IMG/VR virus record: IMGVR_UViG_3300004369_000643
Coordinates: 1 to 64,000 of that record
Origin: a virus
Strand: one strand, 5' to 3'
Length of the DNA: 64,000 bases
Within the stretch, counting starts at the first letter, position 1, and every line of letters starts with the position of its first letter. Positions 1 through 7,013 of this stretch are shown in pieces. The notes under the pieces are model-generated. The model searched no databases. It was given only the letters and a program-made list of their open reading frames with translations, and had not been told where the DNA came from. Made by a program: the position numbers and the translations under genes.

Positions 1-108
1 AGCCGTAGCCAAGATTATGTCAACTTCTCCGCCACTCCCGTGAGTGTAGAAATGGATGGCTGTGTCGTTGTTGCTGTGCTTGATTCGGATGGTTGCTCTT
101 GAACCCAT
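1..108 (-). CDS. Partial small phage protein (C-terminus off the window)
   Basis: Only the first 36 codons are inside the window; the frame is open to base 1. The ATG (rc of 106-108) follows a purine-rich AAAGGAAA ribosome site, and the leader repeats the ATCAACC...CCGAAAGGA pattern found before most left-arm genes. The peptide begins MGSRATIRIKHSNND and continues with a short beta-like stretch. It is the first gene behind the promoter at 148-176. I do not recognise the family; small phage proteins of this start are common in actinophage left arms. The call as a gene rests on start, SD and promoter together. Confidence 0.6.
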   Translation of the reverse strand, partial: MGSRATIRIKHSNNDTAIHFYTHGSGGEVDIILATA

Positions 109-147
109 GTTGTGGTTTCCTTTCGGTTGATTGGTTGATGGTATCGA

Positions 148-176
148 TTTTAACACACTTCCGGTGTCCCTGTCAA
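148..176 (-). promoter_or_regulatory. Leftward sigmaA-type promoter inside an inverted repeat
   Basis: On the minus strand TTGACA (171-176), 17 bp, TTAAAA (148-153). The spacer sequence AGGGACACC pairs with GGTGTCCCT at 199-207 (minus-strand sense), so the -35 lies in the loop of a 9-bp inverted repeat. Confidence 0.75.
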
Positions 177-198
177 ATCGTAGGGGTAGGGATACCAT

Positions 199-210
199 AG
201 GGACACCATA
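199..210. repeat. AGGGACACCATW element, copy 1 of 5
   Basis: The 12-mer AGGGACACCAT(A/T) recurs at 199-210, 2137-2148, 4225-4236, 6769-6780 and (first base G) 8609-8620. Copies 1 and 3 lie just upstream of the -35 of a leftward promoter, and copy 4 lies directly after a stop codon. The context looks like an operator or UP-type element, but that is inference. Confidence 0.5.
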
Positions 211-225
211 GAAGTGTTATAGAAA

Positions 226-444
226 TCAGTATTCTCGGAGGGAGTCTCCCCATTCTTCAAAGGTGTTTCCCGATGTTCCGACCAGTCTGGCTCCTCGTTC
301 TGTAGTTGAGTACAGATCGAAGATGATACCTTCACTGGTGATGTTAACGTCTAGTGTTTCGATGGGGTCAGACCATTCTGCCTGAGGCAGTTGAATACTT
401 AGCCTGATGTTTCCGTCCTCGTCTATGTTTACATCTCTGCTCAT
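226..444 (-). CDS. Small acidic hypothetical protein, 72 aa
   Basis: Starts at the ATG at 444, preceded by GGGAGGACAACTGAC, a good SD; an upstream in-frame ATG at 468 lies inside the preceding gene and has no SD. The product begins MSRDVNIDEDGNI and ends EEWGDSLREY. It looks like a single small beta-rich domain. It is the last gene of a three-gene leftward unit (893 to 226) and its start sits 4 nt beyond the stop of the 40-aa gene. Function unknown. Confidence 0.65.
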   Translation of the reverse strand: MSRDVNIDEDGNIRLSIQLPQAEWSDPIETLDVNITSEGIIFDLYSTTERGARLVGTSGNTFEEWGDSLREY

Positions 445-445
445 G

Positions 446-568
446 TCAGTTGTCCTCCCATTCTGCAATAAACTCTGCCCAGTTCTCCCAGTGCCATTCG
501 TCGGCGGGGTCGTACCCTAGTACCTCACAGTACTCCTCGTATGTAGGTTTGTGATGCCAAATAATCAT
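446..568 (-). CDS. 40-aa Trp-rich small protein
   Basis: A short gene between two better-sized ones: ATG at 568 with GGAGG ten bases upstream, stop at 446-448. The 40-residue product is rich in Trp, Glu and Tyr (five Trp, for example WHWENWAEF near residues 25-33). It abuts its neighbours by one or a few bases on both sides, as expected for a translationally coupled phage operon. Family unknown. Confidence 0.6.
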   Translation of the reverse strand: MIIWHHKPTYEEYCEVLGYDPADEWHWENWAEFIAEWEDN

Positions 569-569
569 C

Positions 570-893
570 TCACTTATCCTCCCATTTGGTTGTCGAATAG
601 AGGCCGGTTACCCACCACTCACGGTCGGCGTTCACTTCAGCCCAATGAGCCGCATCATCCCATGATAGGAAAGGGCCTACGAGTCGAACTCCGTCGAACA
701 CGTTGCCCACGACTACCACATGAAGATTATCTAAAGTTTCATTATTGAACACTGCCGTTTCGACCAGTTCGTGATCTTCAGGCCAGATAGCGGTATCGTC
801 TGTGTTAACTAGAACACACTCGTCGGCCTTCAGGATAGTTCCTGTGCCTCCGTGAACGATGAATGTGGTTTGATCTGCGGGATAGACTTTCAT
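570..893 (-). CDS. Hypothetical protein, 107 aa
   Basis: First gene of the unit fed by the promoter at 929-956. ATG at 893 (MKVYPADQT) follows GGAGTAAAT. The sequence is a mix of beta-like segments (VVVVGNVFDGVRLVG near 60-74) and ends in TTKWEDK. The stop lies one base before the next ATG. No recognisable domain. Confidence 0.65.
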   Translation of the reverse strand: MKVYPADQTTFIVHGGTGTILKADECVLVNTDDTAIWPEDHELVETAVFNNETLDNLHVVVVGNVFDGVRLVGPFLSWDDAAHWAEVNADREWWVTGLYSTTKWEDK

Positions 894-928
894 ATTTACT
901 CCTTTGGTTGATTGGTTGAGATGAGCAG

Positions 929-956
929 TTTATCATCATGCTCAGGATGTTGTCAA
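929..956 (-). promoter_or_regulatory. Leftward promoter
   Basis: TTGACA (951-956), 16 bp, GATAAA (929-934); an ATAAAC reading gives 17. The -35 begins next to the stop codon of the DUF932-like gene at 958. Confidence 0.7.
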
Positions 957-957
957 A

Positions 958-1857
958 TCAGACGCTAGCGAGAAGCATCTGACGTGCCGTCAGGGTGAGA
1001 GCCTGAGCATCCTCGGGGTCGGTGACGACCTTAGTCTGCTTCATCTCCTGTGCCTTGCCCTTGGTTGCCATGTGGAACTCGTAGGACTGCACCGCCTGAT
1101 AGAGCGAGAAGGCGTTGTGACCGAACTTGTCGGCTTCCTCGCCGTAGAAGTACATAATGCCGTCACGGCGCTTCTCAGCGAAGTTTACCGCCTTCTGGTT
1201 GGCATCAGGGTCGGTGATGAGGGGTGCTACCGCATCCAGAATCCGGTTGCGGAGACTGTTGGTCATCTCCAGCCCCTTCAGCATCGTAGCGTCGGTGATA
1301 AAGGCATCGAAACGGTTAGCCGCTTCTGCCATGATCTGAGCCTTGCTGAACAGCATCTCGTCGTGGTTCTTCGAACGCTTCTGAGACATCTGAAGTTCGC
1401 CTAGACCTTCCTGATTGGTGCAGAAGGGTCGGAAGGTGAATCCGATGGCACGGGTGCTGAACGTGCTGTTCATGCTAGCCGTGTACATGATCGAACGGGT
1501 AAGGCTGTCGCCGTCACCGAACGTGTAAGGCTCGTCAATGTCCTGAGTGAATACGAGGATGGAACCGTGGTGCCACGTCTGCATTCCAGTGACGGACTCG
1601 GGGAACATTGCCTCAGCAGTGTTCAGAATCGACTCGTATGAGCCGGTGTAGTAGTTAGCGCCTGCACCAGCCTTTAGAACGGCCTGAGTGCCGTCTGCGT
1701 ACTCACGGTACACAGTGAAGGTGTCCTTATCTTCCGTCTTGTTAGGAAGGATGGTGCCTACCTTCTTGGGTGTGAACAGTGCGTCGGCGTCAAGAGCAGC
1801 GTCGATTGCGCTGATTCCGTCGGCGTACTTCTTGTTAGTTGAGAGCATGTAGCCCAT
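958..1857 (-). CDS. DUF932-like phage/plasmid protein, 299 aa
   Basis: The 299-residue product resembles the DUF932 (phage/plasmid-like, TIGR03299) family in length and layout: an N-terminal part with repeated short beta segments, a central TRSIMYTASMN-like core and a helical C-terminus. These proteins are widespread in actinophages and conjugative plasmids; their biochemical function is unknown. The ATG at 1857 has an AAGGAGGTC SD. The gene has its own consensus promoter (1898-1926). A second, divergent DUF932-like gene lies at 43203-44159. Family call by sequence feel only, not by profile search. Confidence 0.65.
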   Translation of the reverse strand: MGYMLSTNKKYADGISAIDAALDADALFTPKKVGTILPNKTEDKDTFTVYREYADGTQAVLKAGAGANYYTGSYESILNTAEAMFPESVTGMQTWHHGSILVFTQDIDEPYTFGDGDSLTRSIMYTASMNSTFSTRAIGFTFRPFCTNQEGLGELQMSQKRSKNHDEMLFSKAQIMAEAANRFDAFITDATMLKGLEMTNSLRNRILDAVAPLITDPDANQKAVNFAEKRRDGIMYFYGEEADKFGHNAFSLYQAVQSYEFHMATKGKAQEMKQTKVVTDPEDAQALTLTARQMLLASV

Positions 1858-1897
1858 GTTGTGACCTCCTTATGGTCTGTTGGTGTGTTGTGAAACT

Positions 1898-1926
1898 ATT
1901 ATCTCACATTTATGACTGCTTGTCAA
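1898..1926 (-). promoter_or_regulatory. Leftward near-consensus promoter
   Basis: TTGACA (1921-1926), 17 bp, GATAAT (1898-1903), feeding the DUF932-like gene. A 4-bp hairpin GACT/AGTC spans the -35. Confidence 0.8.
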
Positions 1927-2287
1927 GTCTTAGATGAAAGTTCGTTTCGTGTGGTTGGTGTATTGGGTATAACGCACGGAGGCTATCAAAGTGTGACGAC
2001 CCCCGTGCATTGGTTGATACCAGACCTTATCACATCCCTGTGACACCTGTCAAATCGTAGATAAGGTTTCGGTTCAGTGCTGTCACTGTACAGGTGCATT
2101 CAACTAACCACAACCTCGTAACACAACTGTAACAATAGGGACACCATTGAGCATTTATTGAACTGCGGGCGCACGGCGAGCGAGTCCCGAGGGGGAGAAA
2201 GGGTGGGTGAGTCCCGAGGTGGAAAATCAGTGGCTGGACTGTCTAACCCTACCTAAAGTAGCAGTGGCGGGGCTAGCGGGGGTCGGG
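1927..2287. other. Non-coding interval with an orphan promoter and repeats
   Basis: No gene I can support. It holds a leftward promoter at 2025-2053 whose flanks ACCTTATC / GATAAGGT form an inverted repeat around it, a possible second promoter (TTGTGG, 17 bp, TACAGT) near 2085-2115, a TGTAACA-type tandem heptamer at 2117-2134, an AGGGACACCATT copy at 2137, two GAGTCCCGAG copies near 2180-2220 and one half of the dispersed GGCTGGACTGT element (2232-2242). Confidence 0.5.
2025..2053 (-). promoter_or_regulatory. Leftward promoter without an obvious gene
   Basis: TTGACA (2048-2053), 17 bp, ATAAGG (2025-2030). Downstream there is only a 26-codon frame without SD and a GC-rich imperfect hairpin (about 1976-2009) before the next promoter, so a short RNA is possible. 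Confidence 0.6.
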
Positions 2288-2356
2288 CTACCTGTTCTTG
2301 ATGTACCACAAAAGCATGAACGTGACGAGTGGTGTGATGATGCTTAGAAATAACAT
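2288..2356 (-). CDS. 22-aa single-membrane-span microprotein, leaderless
   Basis: ATG at 2356, stop TAG at 2288-2290. The peptide (MLFLSIITPLVTFMLLWYIK and two more residues, N and R) is one hydrophobic helix followed by a basic tail, the classic layout of a small membrane peptide. A promoter (TTGACA 2386-2391, 17 bp, TAAACT 2363-2368) ends exactly 6 nt before the ATG, so the transcript would begin at or next to the start codon. There is no SD. The same 6-nt rule holds for many other genes here, which is the main reason to believe this one. Function unknown. Confidence 0.5.
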   Translation of the reverse strand: MLFLSIITPLVTFMLLWYIKNR

Positions 2357-2362
2357 AGTGAT

Positions 2363-2391
2363 AGTTTAGTATGAAGTGAGTATTCTGTCAA
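2363..2391 (-). promoter_or_regulatory. Leaderless-type promoter of the 22-aa gene
   Basis: TTGACA, 17 bp, TAAACT, 6 nt, ATG. Confidence 0.7.
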
Positions 2392-2399
2392 TGTAGAAA

Positions 2400-2422
2400 G
2401 CCCGCCACCAGAAGTGACGGGC
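2400..2422 (-). terminator. Intrinsic terminator
   Basis: Minus strand GCCCGTCAC, 5-nt loop, GTGGCGGGC followed by TTTCT; ends the 2445-2696 unit. Confidence 0.75.
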
Positions 2423-2444
2423 AAACGGATAAGGATAATAGGAC

Positions 2445-2696
2445 TTAGGCTTGTTCTAGTTCCCAAGTATCTTCTAGGATACAGAACATAGTCCAGTTGT
2501 AGTGCGATGCGATGTCGGCAGCAAAGTGCTTCTCATCGGGGTCGTTCCAGTCGTCCGTTAGGACTTGTAGAACGTCGGTAGGTATCTCCGCTAAGGGTTC
2601 CTCAGCCATAATGTCTACCGATTCGGGAAGGGTTTTACGATTACTGTAAAGTACCCATCCGATTTCTCGCACAAAGTCATCTCTTGTTAGTTCCAT
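2445..2696 (-). CDS. Hypothetical protein, 83 aa
   Basis: Start chosen at ATG 2696 (MELTRDDFVREIGW) because AAGGAGGT sits 5 nt upstream; an in-frame GTG at 2702 overlaps the SD. Acidic, helical-looking small protein ending ILEDTWELEQA. It follows the three-gene group 3705-2736 at short distance and precedes a clear terminator, so it is probably the last gene of that operon. No family recognised. Confidence 0.65.
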   Translation of the reverse strand: MELTRDDFVREIGWVLYSNRKTLPESVDIMAEEPLAEIPTDVLQVLTDDWNDPDEKHFAADIASHYNWTMFCILEDTWELEQA

Positions 2697-2735
2697 TTTC
2701 ACCTCCTTTCCTTAGTTGTCCTTGTTCTGCTTGTC

Positions 2736-3095
2736 TCAGGTGGGGAAACTTAGGCTGTATTGGTTGTTTCCGTTCTCGTCAAACCACGCAGGACTCATCC
2801 ATGACAAGTCCTCGCAAATCTTTTTCACGTTGTCCTTACCGTAAATGTTATCCATGATGCGTTCTAAACCGGCGTGGAGAACAACATCGCTTGTACCTAC
2901 GGGCAAAGCCGTACAGTAACTAGCGTCATCCATCATTTCCCATTCGCCGTCTACGAGTGTGTAGCAGTCGAACCGGAGTAAAGGTTCATCGTCGGGGTTG
3001 TTTTCGTCGTACATGCCGTTCCAACCTTCGTCAATAAAGCACCAGTCTACTCGGTAGTTGTCTCGGATTAGGGTCATGTCAGTTGTTTCGTTCAT
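2736..3095 (-). CDS. Hypothetical acidic protein, 119 aa
   Basis: ATG at 3095 (MNETTDMTLIRDNYRVDW) with GGAGGACACC upstream, 2 nt from the stop of the previous gene. Strongly acidic with many Trp/Tyr/Asn residues (for example DENNPDDEPLLRFDC). Part of the operon from the promoter at 3737-3766. Function unknown. Confidence 0.65.
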   Translation of the reverse strand: MNETTDMTLIRDNYRVDWCFIDEGWNGMYDENNPDDEPLLRFDCYTLVDGEWEMMDDASYCTALPVGTSDVVLHAGLERIMDNIYGKDNVKKICEDLSWMSPAWFDENGNNQYSLSFPT

Positions 3096-3097
3096 GT

Positions 3098-3319
3098 TCA
3101 GGTGTCCTCCTCAATGTCGATACTTTGGAATGTGATGATACCCAACTTCTCCGAACGTACAGTCCAGAAACCATCTTCATCATCTGATGCCTCAGGGGTC
3201 ATCCACATAGGCATCACTTCGTTAGGTGCGAAGTAATCTTCTACACCACCTTTCATGCCCCAGATGAACAAGTCATCTGAGGCACGACCGTCGTAGTCTG
3301 TAAATCGTAGTTGTGTCAC
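3098..3319 (-). CDS. Hypothetical protein, 73 aa, GTG start
   Basis: The start is the GTG at 3319, which overlaps the TGA stop of the upstream gene (GTGA); this gives a protein beginning (V)TQLRFTDYDGRASDD. A longer frame upstream of this point lies antisense-free but entirely inside the preceding gene and has no SD, so I reject it. Beta-rich, acidic. Translational coupling to the 129-aa gene is likely. Confidence 0.6.
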   Translation of the reverse strand: MTQLRFTDYDGRASDDLFIWGMKGGVEDYFAPNEVMPMWMTPEASDDEDGFWTVRSEKLGIITFQSIDIEEDT

Positions 3320-3705
3320 TTTAGGAACTTCCCTTCTGCTTCGTACCACGTTTGGAAACTGTCCAAGATGCGAAGGTCGTGGAAGATGTCTGTGGGGTCG
3401 TCGCCCCAACTCATTCCACCTGTGACAGCCCACACTTCGTCGTAGTTGTCTCGGAATGTACCAAGTTCACGGCTGTCGCCGTAGGCTGTTTCGATAGCGT
3501 CGCTAACACGCTCGGCTACGGCTTGGAAGAACTCGGACTCGTTGTCAAACACCATGTGTTCGTAGTTCTCCGTCCAATACATGAGAGTGTCTGTTTCGTT
3601 GATGTAGGCTTCCATCTTGCCGTCGTGTAGTTCGCCAAGAATGGTGTGCCAATGTTCTTTGGTTTCGGTTATGTTTGCTACTGCGTAGATAAACTCTGCG
3701 CCCAT
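3316..3705 (-). CDS. Hypothetical protein, 129 aa
   Basis: ATG at 3705 (MGAEFIYAVANITE) with AAAGGAG upstream. First gene of the operon driven by 3737-3766. Mixed alpha/beta with a patterned core (EFFQAVAERVSDAIETAYG near 57-75). I recall no named family; small proteins of this type are common in actinophage early regions. Confidence 0.65.
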   Translation of the reverse strand: MGAEFIYAVANITETKEHWHTILGELHDGKMEAYINETDTLMYWTENYEHMVFDNESEFFQAVAERVSDAIETAYGDSRELGTFRDNYDEVWAVTGGMSWGDDPTDIFHDLRILDSFQTWYEAEGKFLK

Positions 3706-3736
3706 GTTGGTGCTCCTTTCGGTTGGTTGATGCCTA

Positions 3737-3766
3737 ATGATAGCATAAAGGTGAGGCAGGTGTCAA
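3737..3766 (-). promoter_or_regulatory. Promoter inside a long hairpin (terminator-promoter)
   Basis: TTGACA (3761-3766), 18 bp, TATCAT (3737-3742). Arms AAAGGTGAGGCAGG (3747-3760) and CCTACCTCACCTTT (3769-3782) form a 14-bp stem with one G-U pair; the -35 fills the loop. The stem begins 8 nt after the stop codon of the upstream gene, so it may end that transcript and start the next. Confidence 0.75.
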
Positions 3767-3789
3767 ATCCTACCTCACCTTTGCTATGC

Positions 3790-4152
3790 TCAGACTTCTT
3801 GTTCTAGGCGTGCCTTTTCTTCAGGATACTCTAGTTCATCCCAGATGGCTTGGTTCAGAACCTCAAAGCCTTCTTGTTGCATCCAGTCCTCCATGAACTT
3901 ATTCCAAGTGTAACCATCCATAATCGTGGCTACAGCCTCGTCCATCTGTTCATCGGTGTAAGGCTCTTTGTCGTCTGCGTCACGACGGTCAGCGATAGAC
4001 TCTCTAACATCAGACTCGGTGAACATGATTCCAACCCATCCGAACTCTTCCCTCATAGCGTGGAGAACTCGGAAGGCTTGTGTCTCATCCATGATGATGG
4101 TTTGGTTTCCCACTTCGATGGACTTGTATTGGTTGTTGTCGTCGGTTTTCAT
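3790..4152 (-). CDS. Hypothetical protein, 120 aa
   Basis: Start chosen at ATG 4152 (MKTDDNNQYKSIEV), preceded by GAGAGGAAC; a longer frame upstream runs through the promoter and is unlikely. Acidic with a helical C-terminus (EEKARLEQEV). Monocistronic between promoter 4181-4209 and the hairpin at 3747-3782. Function unknown. Confidence 0.65.
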   Translation of the reverse strand: MKTDDNNQYKSIEVGNQTIIMDETQAFRVLHAMREEFGWVGIMFTESDVRESIADRRDADDKEPYTDEQMDEAVATIMDGYTWNKFMEDWMQQEGFEVLNQAIWDELEYPEEKARLEQEV

Positions 4153-4180
4153 ATTGTTCCTCTCTGTTGGTTGATACTTC

Positions 4181-4209
4181 ATTATCCCACAAAAGGGAAG
4201 GACTGTCAA
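4181..4209 (-). promoter_or_regulatory. Promoter with the -35 exactly filling a hairpin loop
   Basis: TTGACA (4204-4209), 17 bp, GATAAT (4181-4186). Arms GGGAAGGAC (4195-4203) and GTCCTCCCC (4210-4218) pair with one mismatch; the 6-nt loop is the -35 hexamer. Confidence 0.75.
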
Positions 4210-4251
4210 GTCCTCCCCCTCCGTAGGGACACCATAGGCATCTATTAGAAG

Positions 4252-4971
4252 TCAGACTTCTGCGAGTCCTGCCTCCGCAGAAGCCACGACTTCGTGGTAG
4301 TCGATGAGCCGGTCACGAACGTCGTCGTGGATTTCGTATGCGTCGTCGTTATCCCAGTCGAACCCTTCGGGCAGATGGTCGGAGAAACTTCCGCAACTGT
4401 CGAACAGCCTGCCATCTCGGACGACGAACGCACCGATGAAGTCCATGCCTTCTTCGACGTAGTTACCGGAGATGGTTACCCCAAACTTCTGGCTTACTTT
4501 CTCCCAGAGAGGTAGGGCAGGTGACCATGCCGTGTTGCCTGAGATGTGAATAACACCCTGTTCGGGGTGGTAGTCGTAGCCTGTCACTTCCATGCTCCAC
4601 TTCGTACCCCAGTTGGCGTTAGCCCATGAGTACCAGTCTGAGTAGCCTGTCTCAGCCTTAGCACGGTTAGCGTGTTCGATGAGAACGGCGTGTTCTGCCT
4701 TGTCCTCGGCATACTTCTCGGCATCCCAGTATTCGTTATCGGGGTCGTTCACCCACTCCATGATACGACCGTCGGGGTCGTACTCATCGGAAGGAGCAGG
4801 GGAGCGAGTACCCTGAAGCACCTCGGGCATGGGAACGAGTCGCATAGGCTGACCCCAGTAGTGGGTGTCACCAGCGTGTTCGTGTCCCTCAGACCGCATG
4901 ATGAAGTCGATGTTGTTTAGTGTTCCAACATCACCTTCGATAGTTACAGTATTCCAGCACCAGTTAGGCAT
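4252..4971 (-). CDS. Api92/YubB-like protein with ferredoxin-like fold, 239 aa
   Basis: Start at ATG 4971 with GGAGACACATC upstream. The N-terminus MPNWCWNTVTIEG is the hallmark of the DUF1281 / Api92-like family (YubB ferredoxin-like domain), proteins of plasmids and phages whose role is unknown despite the fold name: there is no Fe-S cluster motif. The middle (WYSWANANWGTKW) and the C-terminal half with many Trp/Asp fit the same family. It follows the 53-aa gene by 13 nt and ends before the promoter-hairpin at 4181-4218. Confidence 0.75.
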   Translation of the reverse strand: MPNWCWNTVTIEGDVGTLNNIDFIMRSEGHEHAGDTHYWGQPMRLVPMPEVLQGTRSPAPSDEYDPDGRIMEWVNDPDNEYWDAEKYAEDKAEHAVLIEHANRAKAETGYSDWYSWANANWGTKWSMEVTGYDYHPEQGVIHISGNTAWSPALPLWEKVSQKFGVTISGNYVEEGMDFIGAFVVRDGRLFDSCGSFSDHLPEGFDWDNDDAYEIHDDVRDRLIDYHEVVASAEAGLAEV

Positions 4972-4984
4972 GATGTGTCTCCTT

Positions 4985-5146
4985 TCAGTCGGCGTAGCCG
5001 TAGTTGTCGTAGTCGTAGCCGTCGTCGTCGGCACGGTATCCGATGCCGTCGGTTTCCCAGAGGAAATCTTCAGCCATCTGTTCCATCACTTCAGCGTCGT
5101 AATCGCTGAAGTCCTCATCTTCGTATGTATCCCATTCGTATTCCAT
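4985..5146 (-). CDS. 53-aa Asp/Tyr-rich protein
   Basis: Start at ATG 5146 after AGGAGGTCACA; the frame continues upstream but without a better start. The product is extremely acidic and Tyr-rich, ending in repeated D/Y/G residues (DDGYDYDNYGYAD). Low complexity makes homology hard to judge; the good SD, promoter and tight spacing to the Api92-like gene support it. An acidic DNA-mimic role is conceivable but unproven. Confidence 0.55.
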   Translation of the reverse strand: MEYEWDTYEDEDFSDYDAEVMEQMAEDFLWETDGIGYRADDDGYDYDNYGYAD

Positions 5147-5185
5147 TGTGACCTCCTGTGGTCGGTTGTTTGGTTGATGAGTGAA

Positions 5186-5214
5186 CCGTAACACACTTGT
5201 GCTACGGCTGTCAA
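5186..5214 (-). promoter_or_regulatory. Leftward promoter
   Basis: TTGACA (5209-5214), 17 bp, TTACGG (5186-5191); CCGTA/TACGG dyad covers -10 and spacer. Confidence 0.65.
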
Positions 5215-5230
5215 ATCGTGGGTGCGACCC

Positions 5231-5590
5231 TCACCAGTTGGCAGAGTCGCTAATCCATTCCCACATCTGGTCGGCATTACCCCTAGCGACGCTCTCAGGC
5301 ACGCTGTAGTAGCCTTCCTTGACTCGGATGCCCTTGTCCCTAATGGAACCGATTACATCACGCCAGACGGCTAATGAGGGGGCATAGAACGAGAACCAGA
5401 GTTCCATCTCACCCTGCCACTCGTCGCCGTTGTAGGGCGAGTAGTCAAGATAGTGAGGATGGTAGAGATGAACACCGTCGCCGGTGAGCAAGGGAAGAAC
5501 CTCGTTCAGCAGTTCCCTGCCAGTACGACGGTCGAACCACTCCAGCATCATGATGCCGAAGCCGGTTTCGGTGGCGGTGGTTGCTTCCAT
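5231..5590 (-). CDS. Hypothetical protein, 119 aa
   Basis: Start at ATG 5590 (MEATTATETGFGIMM) after GGAGGTCACAAC. Contains an MMLEWFDRRTGRELL helix followed by several aromatic beta-like segments (ELWFSFYAPSLAVW). Monocistronic, with promoter 5629-5657. No family recognised. Confidence 0.65.
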   Translation of the reverse strand: MEATTATETGFGIMMLEWFDRRTGRELLNEVLPLLTGDGVHLYHPHYLDYSPYNGDEWQGEMELWFSFYAPSLAVWRDVIGSIRDKGIRVKEGYYSVPESVARGNADQMWEWISDSANW

Positions 5591-5628
5591 GTTGTGACCT
5601 CCTGTGGTCGGTTGGGTTGATGTATTCA

Positions 5629-5657
5629 CCGTATCACAGGGGTGCGACACTTGTCAA
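5629..5657 (-). promoter_or_regulatory. Promoter in a 16-bp hairpin (terminator-promoter)
   Basis: TTGACA (5652-5657), 17 bp, ATACGG (5629-5634). Arms 5635-5650 and 5661-5676 (CACAGGGGTG / CACCCCTGTG core) pair over 16 bp with two G-U pairs; the 10-nt loop contains the -35. The hairpin starts 7 nt after the stop of the next gene upstream. Confidence 0.8.
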
Positions 5658-5683
5658 ATCGTGCCACACCCCTGTGAAGTCGC

Positions 5684-6070
5684 TCAGTTCTTAGGCTGAG
5701 TGACCTTGACTGAGGCAACCTCGGTTGACTTGATGGCAGGGGCGATAGTCGCCTCATCCAACCAGCCAGCCTTGATAGCCTCGTCAATGAGGGCGAGAGT
5801 CGCCTCACGGCGAGTCAGCCTCTGGAACTGTCCCTGAGGAACAATGTCCTTGACGGTGGCGGTGTCCACCGAACGACGAGTCTGACGAACAACGGCGACC
5901 TTAGTGCCGTCGTCCAGTAGAACCGCATCGGTGTCCAGCGCACGGAAGGCATCCTCAGCCTCCTGCGCCTTCGCCTTCGCCTCCGCAAGAATGGCTCGGG
6001 CATCGACCACCGACTTGGCGAGCATCTGCTCAACCTTGCCGGTGTTGATGGTAGTAGTTGCTGTTTCCAT
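5684..6070 (-). CDS. Hypothetical Ala/Glu-rich coiled-coil protein, 128 aa
   Basis: ATG at 6070 (METATTTINTGKVEQML) with AAGGAGGGTCAC. Residues 12-50 form an Ala/Glu/Lys-rich amphipathic helix, followed by a KVAVVRQTRRSVDTATV beta segment and another helix. Monocistronic. Function unknown. Confidence 0.65.
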   Translation of the reverse strand: METATTTINTGKVEQMLAKSVVDARAILAEAKAKAQEAEDAFRALDTDAVLLDDGTKVAVVRQTRRSVDTATVKDIVPQGQFQRLTRREATLALIDEAIKAGWLDEATIAPAIKSTEVASVKVTQPKN

Positions 6071-6106
6071 GTGACCCTCCTTAGGTCTTATCGGTTGATG
6101 GTTCCC

Positions 6107-6136
6107 ATCTTAGTCGATGGGTGTAACACCTGTCAA
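6107..6136 (-). promoter_or_regulatory. Leftward promoter
   Basis: TTGACA (6131-6136), 18 bp, TAAGAT (6107-6112). Confidence 0.65.
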
Positions 6137-6206
6137 ATCGTAGCGACTTGACCGCTGTGGAGTTACTAACGCAACATTAGCACAAGGGTGTGACGTTCAC
6201 TCCGAC

Positions 6207-6235
6207 TTGACACGGATAGATAAGGTGTGTTATGG
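6207..6235 (+). promoter_or_regulatory. Rightward promoter
   Basis: TTGACA (6207-6212), 17 bp, TTATGG (6230-6235); divergent from 6107-6136 and feeding the two genes 6289-6764. Confidence 0.65.
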
Positions 6236-6288
6236 TCTTTACAAGTCGCCGGACACGGTAGACTAACCACAACCGAAAGGAGCCAGAA

Positions 6289-6480
6289 ATGGCTAAACGT
6301 AAAGTAAAAATGGAATGGACAGAAGCCGACACTCGCAAGGCGATGGCTCGCATGAACTGGGAACGTAATGTTGCCGAAATGCGAGAAGGTCGCAAGATGC
6401 GTGCCAGCACGTTCACCGACCGTCGCAAGAAGGCTAGCCGTGAGGCTTGTCGTAAGAACCGACGAGGTGAATGGTCATGA
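6289..6480 (+). CDS. 63-aa highly basic small protein
   Basis: ATG at 6289 after ACCGAAAGGAGCC, the same leader type as in the leftward genes. The product (MAKRKVKMEWTEADTRKAM at the start) is very rich in Arg and Lys with helix-forming spacing, suggesting nucleic-acid binding. It overlaps the next gene by ATGA. First rightward gene of the window. Confidence 0.65.
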   Translation: MAKRKVKMEWTEADTRKAMARMNWERNVAEMREGRKMRASTFTDRRKKASREACRKNRRGEWS

Positions 6481-6764
6481 CCGCTAGAGATGACTGCGAA
6501 TACCTAGACATTGGTGAACGGTTCTACCTGACGCTCTCCGCTATCGACATGATAGAGGAAGGGCTATCAGCGTTCACCGACGAAATGCTATCTGAAGTCG
6601 AAGAGGAAGAAATAGACATCGACGTACATGAAGTCTACGATATCGTGGGCGAGATGCGTACAGATGCGTACAGGAACCTACTTCACACGATGGCTAACGA
6701 CCGAGATGAGGCGAAAGCCTTGACACGGATGTTGCGACTTCACCAGAAGGAGCAGAACGGCTGA
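6477..6764 (+). CDS. Hypothetical acidic protein, 95 aa
   Basis: Start at the ATG of an ATGA overlap (6477), with GAGGTGA upstream; a GTG at 6471 is less likely. Acidic helical protein (SEVEEEEIDIDVHEV near 40-54), a natural partner of opposite charge to the 63-aa gene, but no interaction can be claimed. Ends just before an AGGGACACCATT copy (6769-6780). Confidence 0.6.
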   Translation: MTARDDCEYLDIGERFYLTLSAIDMIEEGLSAFTDEMLSEVEEEEIDIDVHEVYDIVGEMRTDAYRNLLHTMANDRDEAKALTRMLRLHQKEQNG

Positions 6765-6864
6765 CCGTAGGGACACCATTGAGGGTAAATAGGGCTAATG
6801 CCGACCCTCGGTGCGTCCCGCCTGTGCTGGAAGGGTCGAACAGTCCAGCATCAGCCAAAATAAT

Positions 6865-6929
6865 GGCTGGACTGTTTCGGGAATAATGGCTGGACTATTT
6901 CGGGAATAATGGCTGGACTGTTTCGGGGT
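6865..6929. repeat. Three tandem copies (23 bp) of the dispersed GGCTGGACTGTTTCGGG element
   Basis: Copies begin at 6865, 6888 and 6911, period 23 bp; the third extends to GGGGT. An inverted half copy (ACAGTCCAGC) is at 6840-6849. Further copies: 2232, 7755(inv), 8714(inv)/8738, 9133(inv)/9158, 9707(inv), 10517, 11516(inv), 12173(inv), 12932, 13283(inv). In the minus-strand sense the element often lies directly after an intrinsic terminator. Confidence 0.75.
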
Positions 6930-6936
6930 ACAACAA

Positions 6937-6964
6937 AGCCCCAACTCCTATTGGAGTCAGGGCT
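6937..6964 (-). terminator. Intrinsic terminator
   Basis: AGCCC..ACTCC-TATT-GGAGT..GGGCT stem, followed on the minus strand by TTTGTTGT. Ends the 7013-7240 transcript. Confidence 0.7.
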
Positions 6965-6972
6965 AGTTGTGG

Positions 6973-7013
6973 GGGGATTCTGTTGCCACGTTCCCCGAAC
7001 GCCGAGTCTGGCT
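6973..7013 (-). ncRNA. Conserved hairpin RNA motif, copy 1 (3' UTR)
   Basis: Minus strand: stem GGGGA/TCCCC closing loop ACGTGGCAACAGAA, preceded by a small CTCGGC hairpin; lies directly after the stop of the 75-aa gene. Loop is shared with four other copies whose stems differ but pair perfectly (see 7908, 8207, 9216, 15941). Confidence 0.6.
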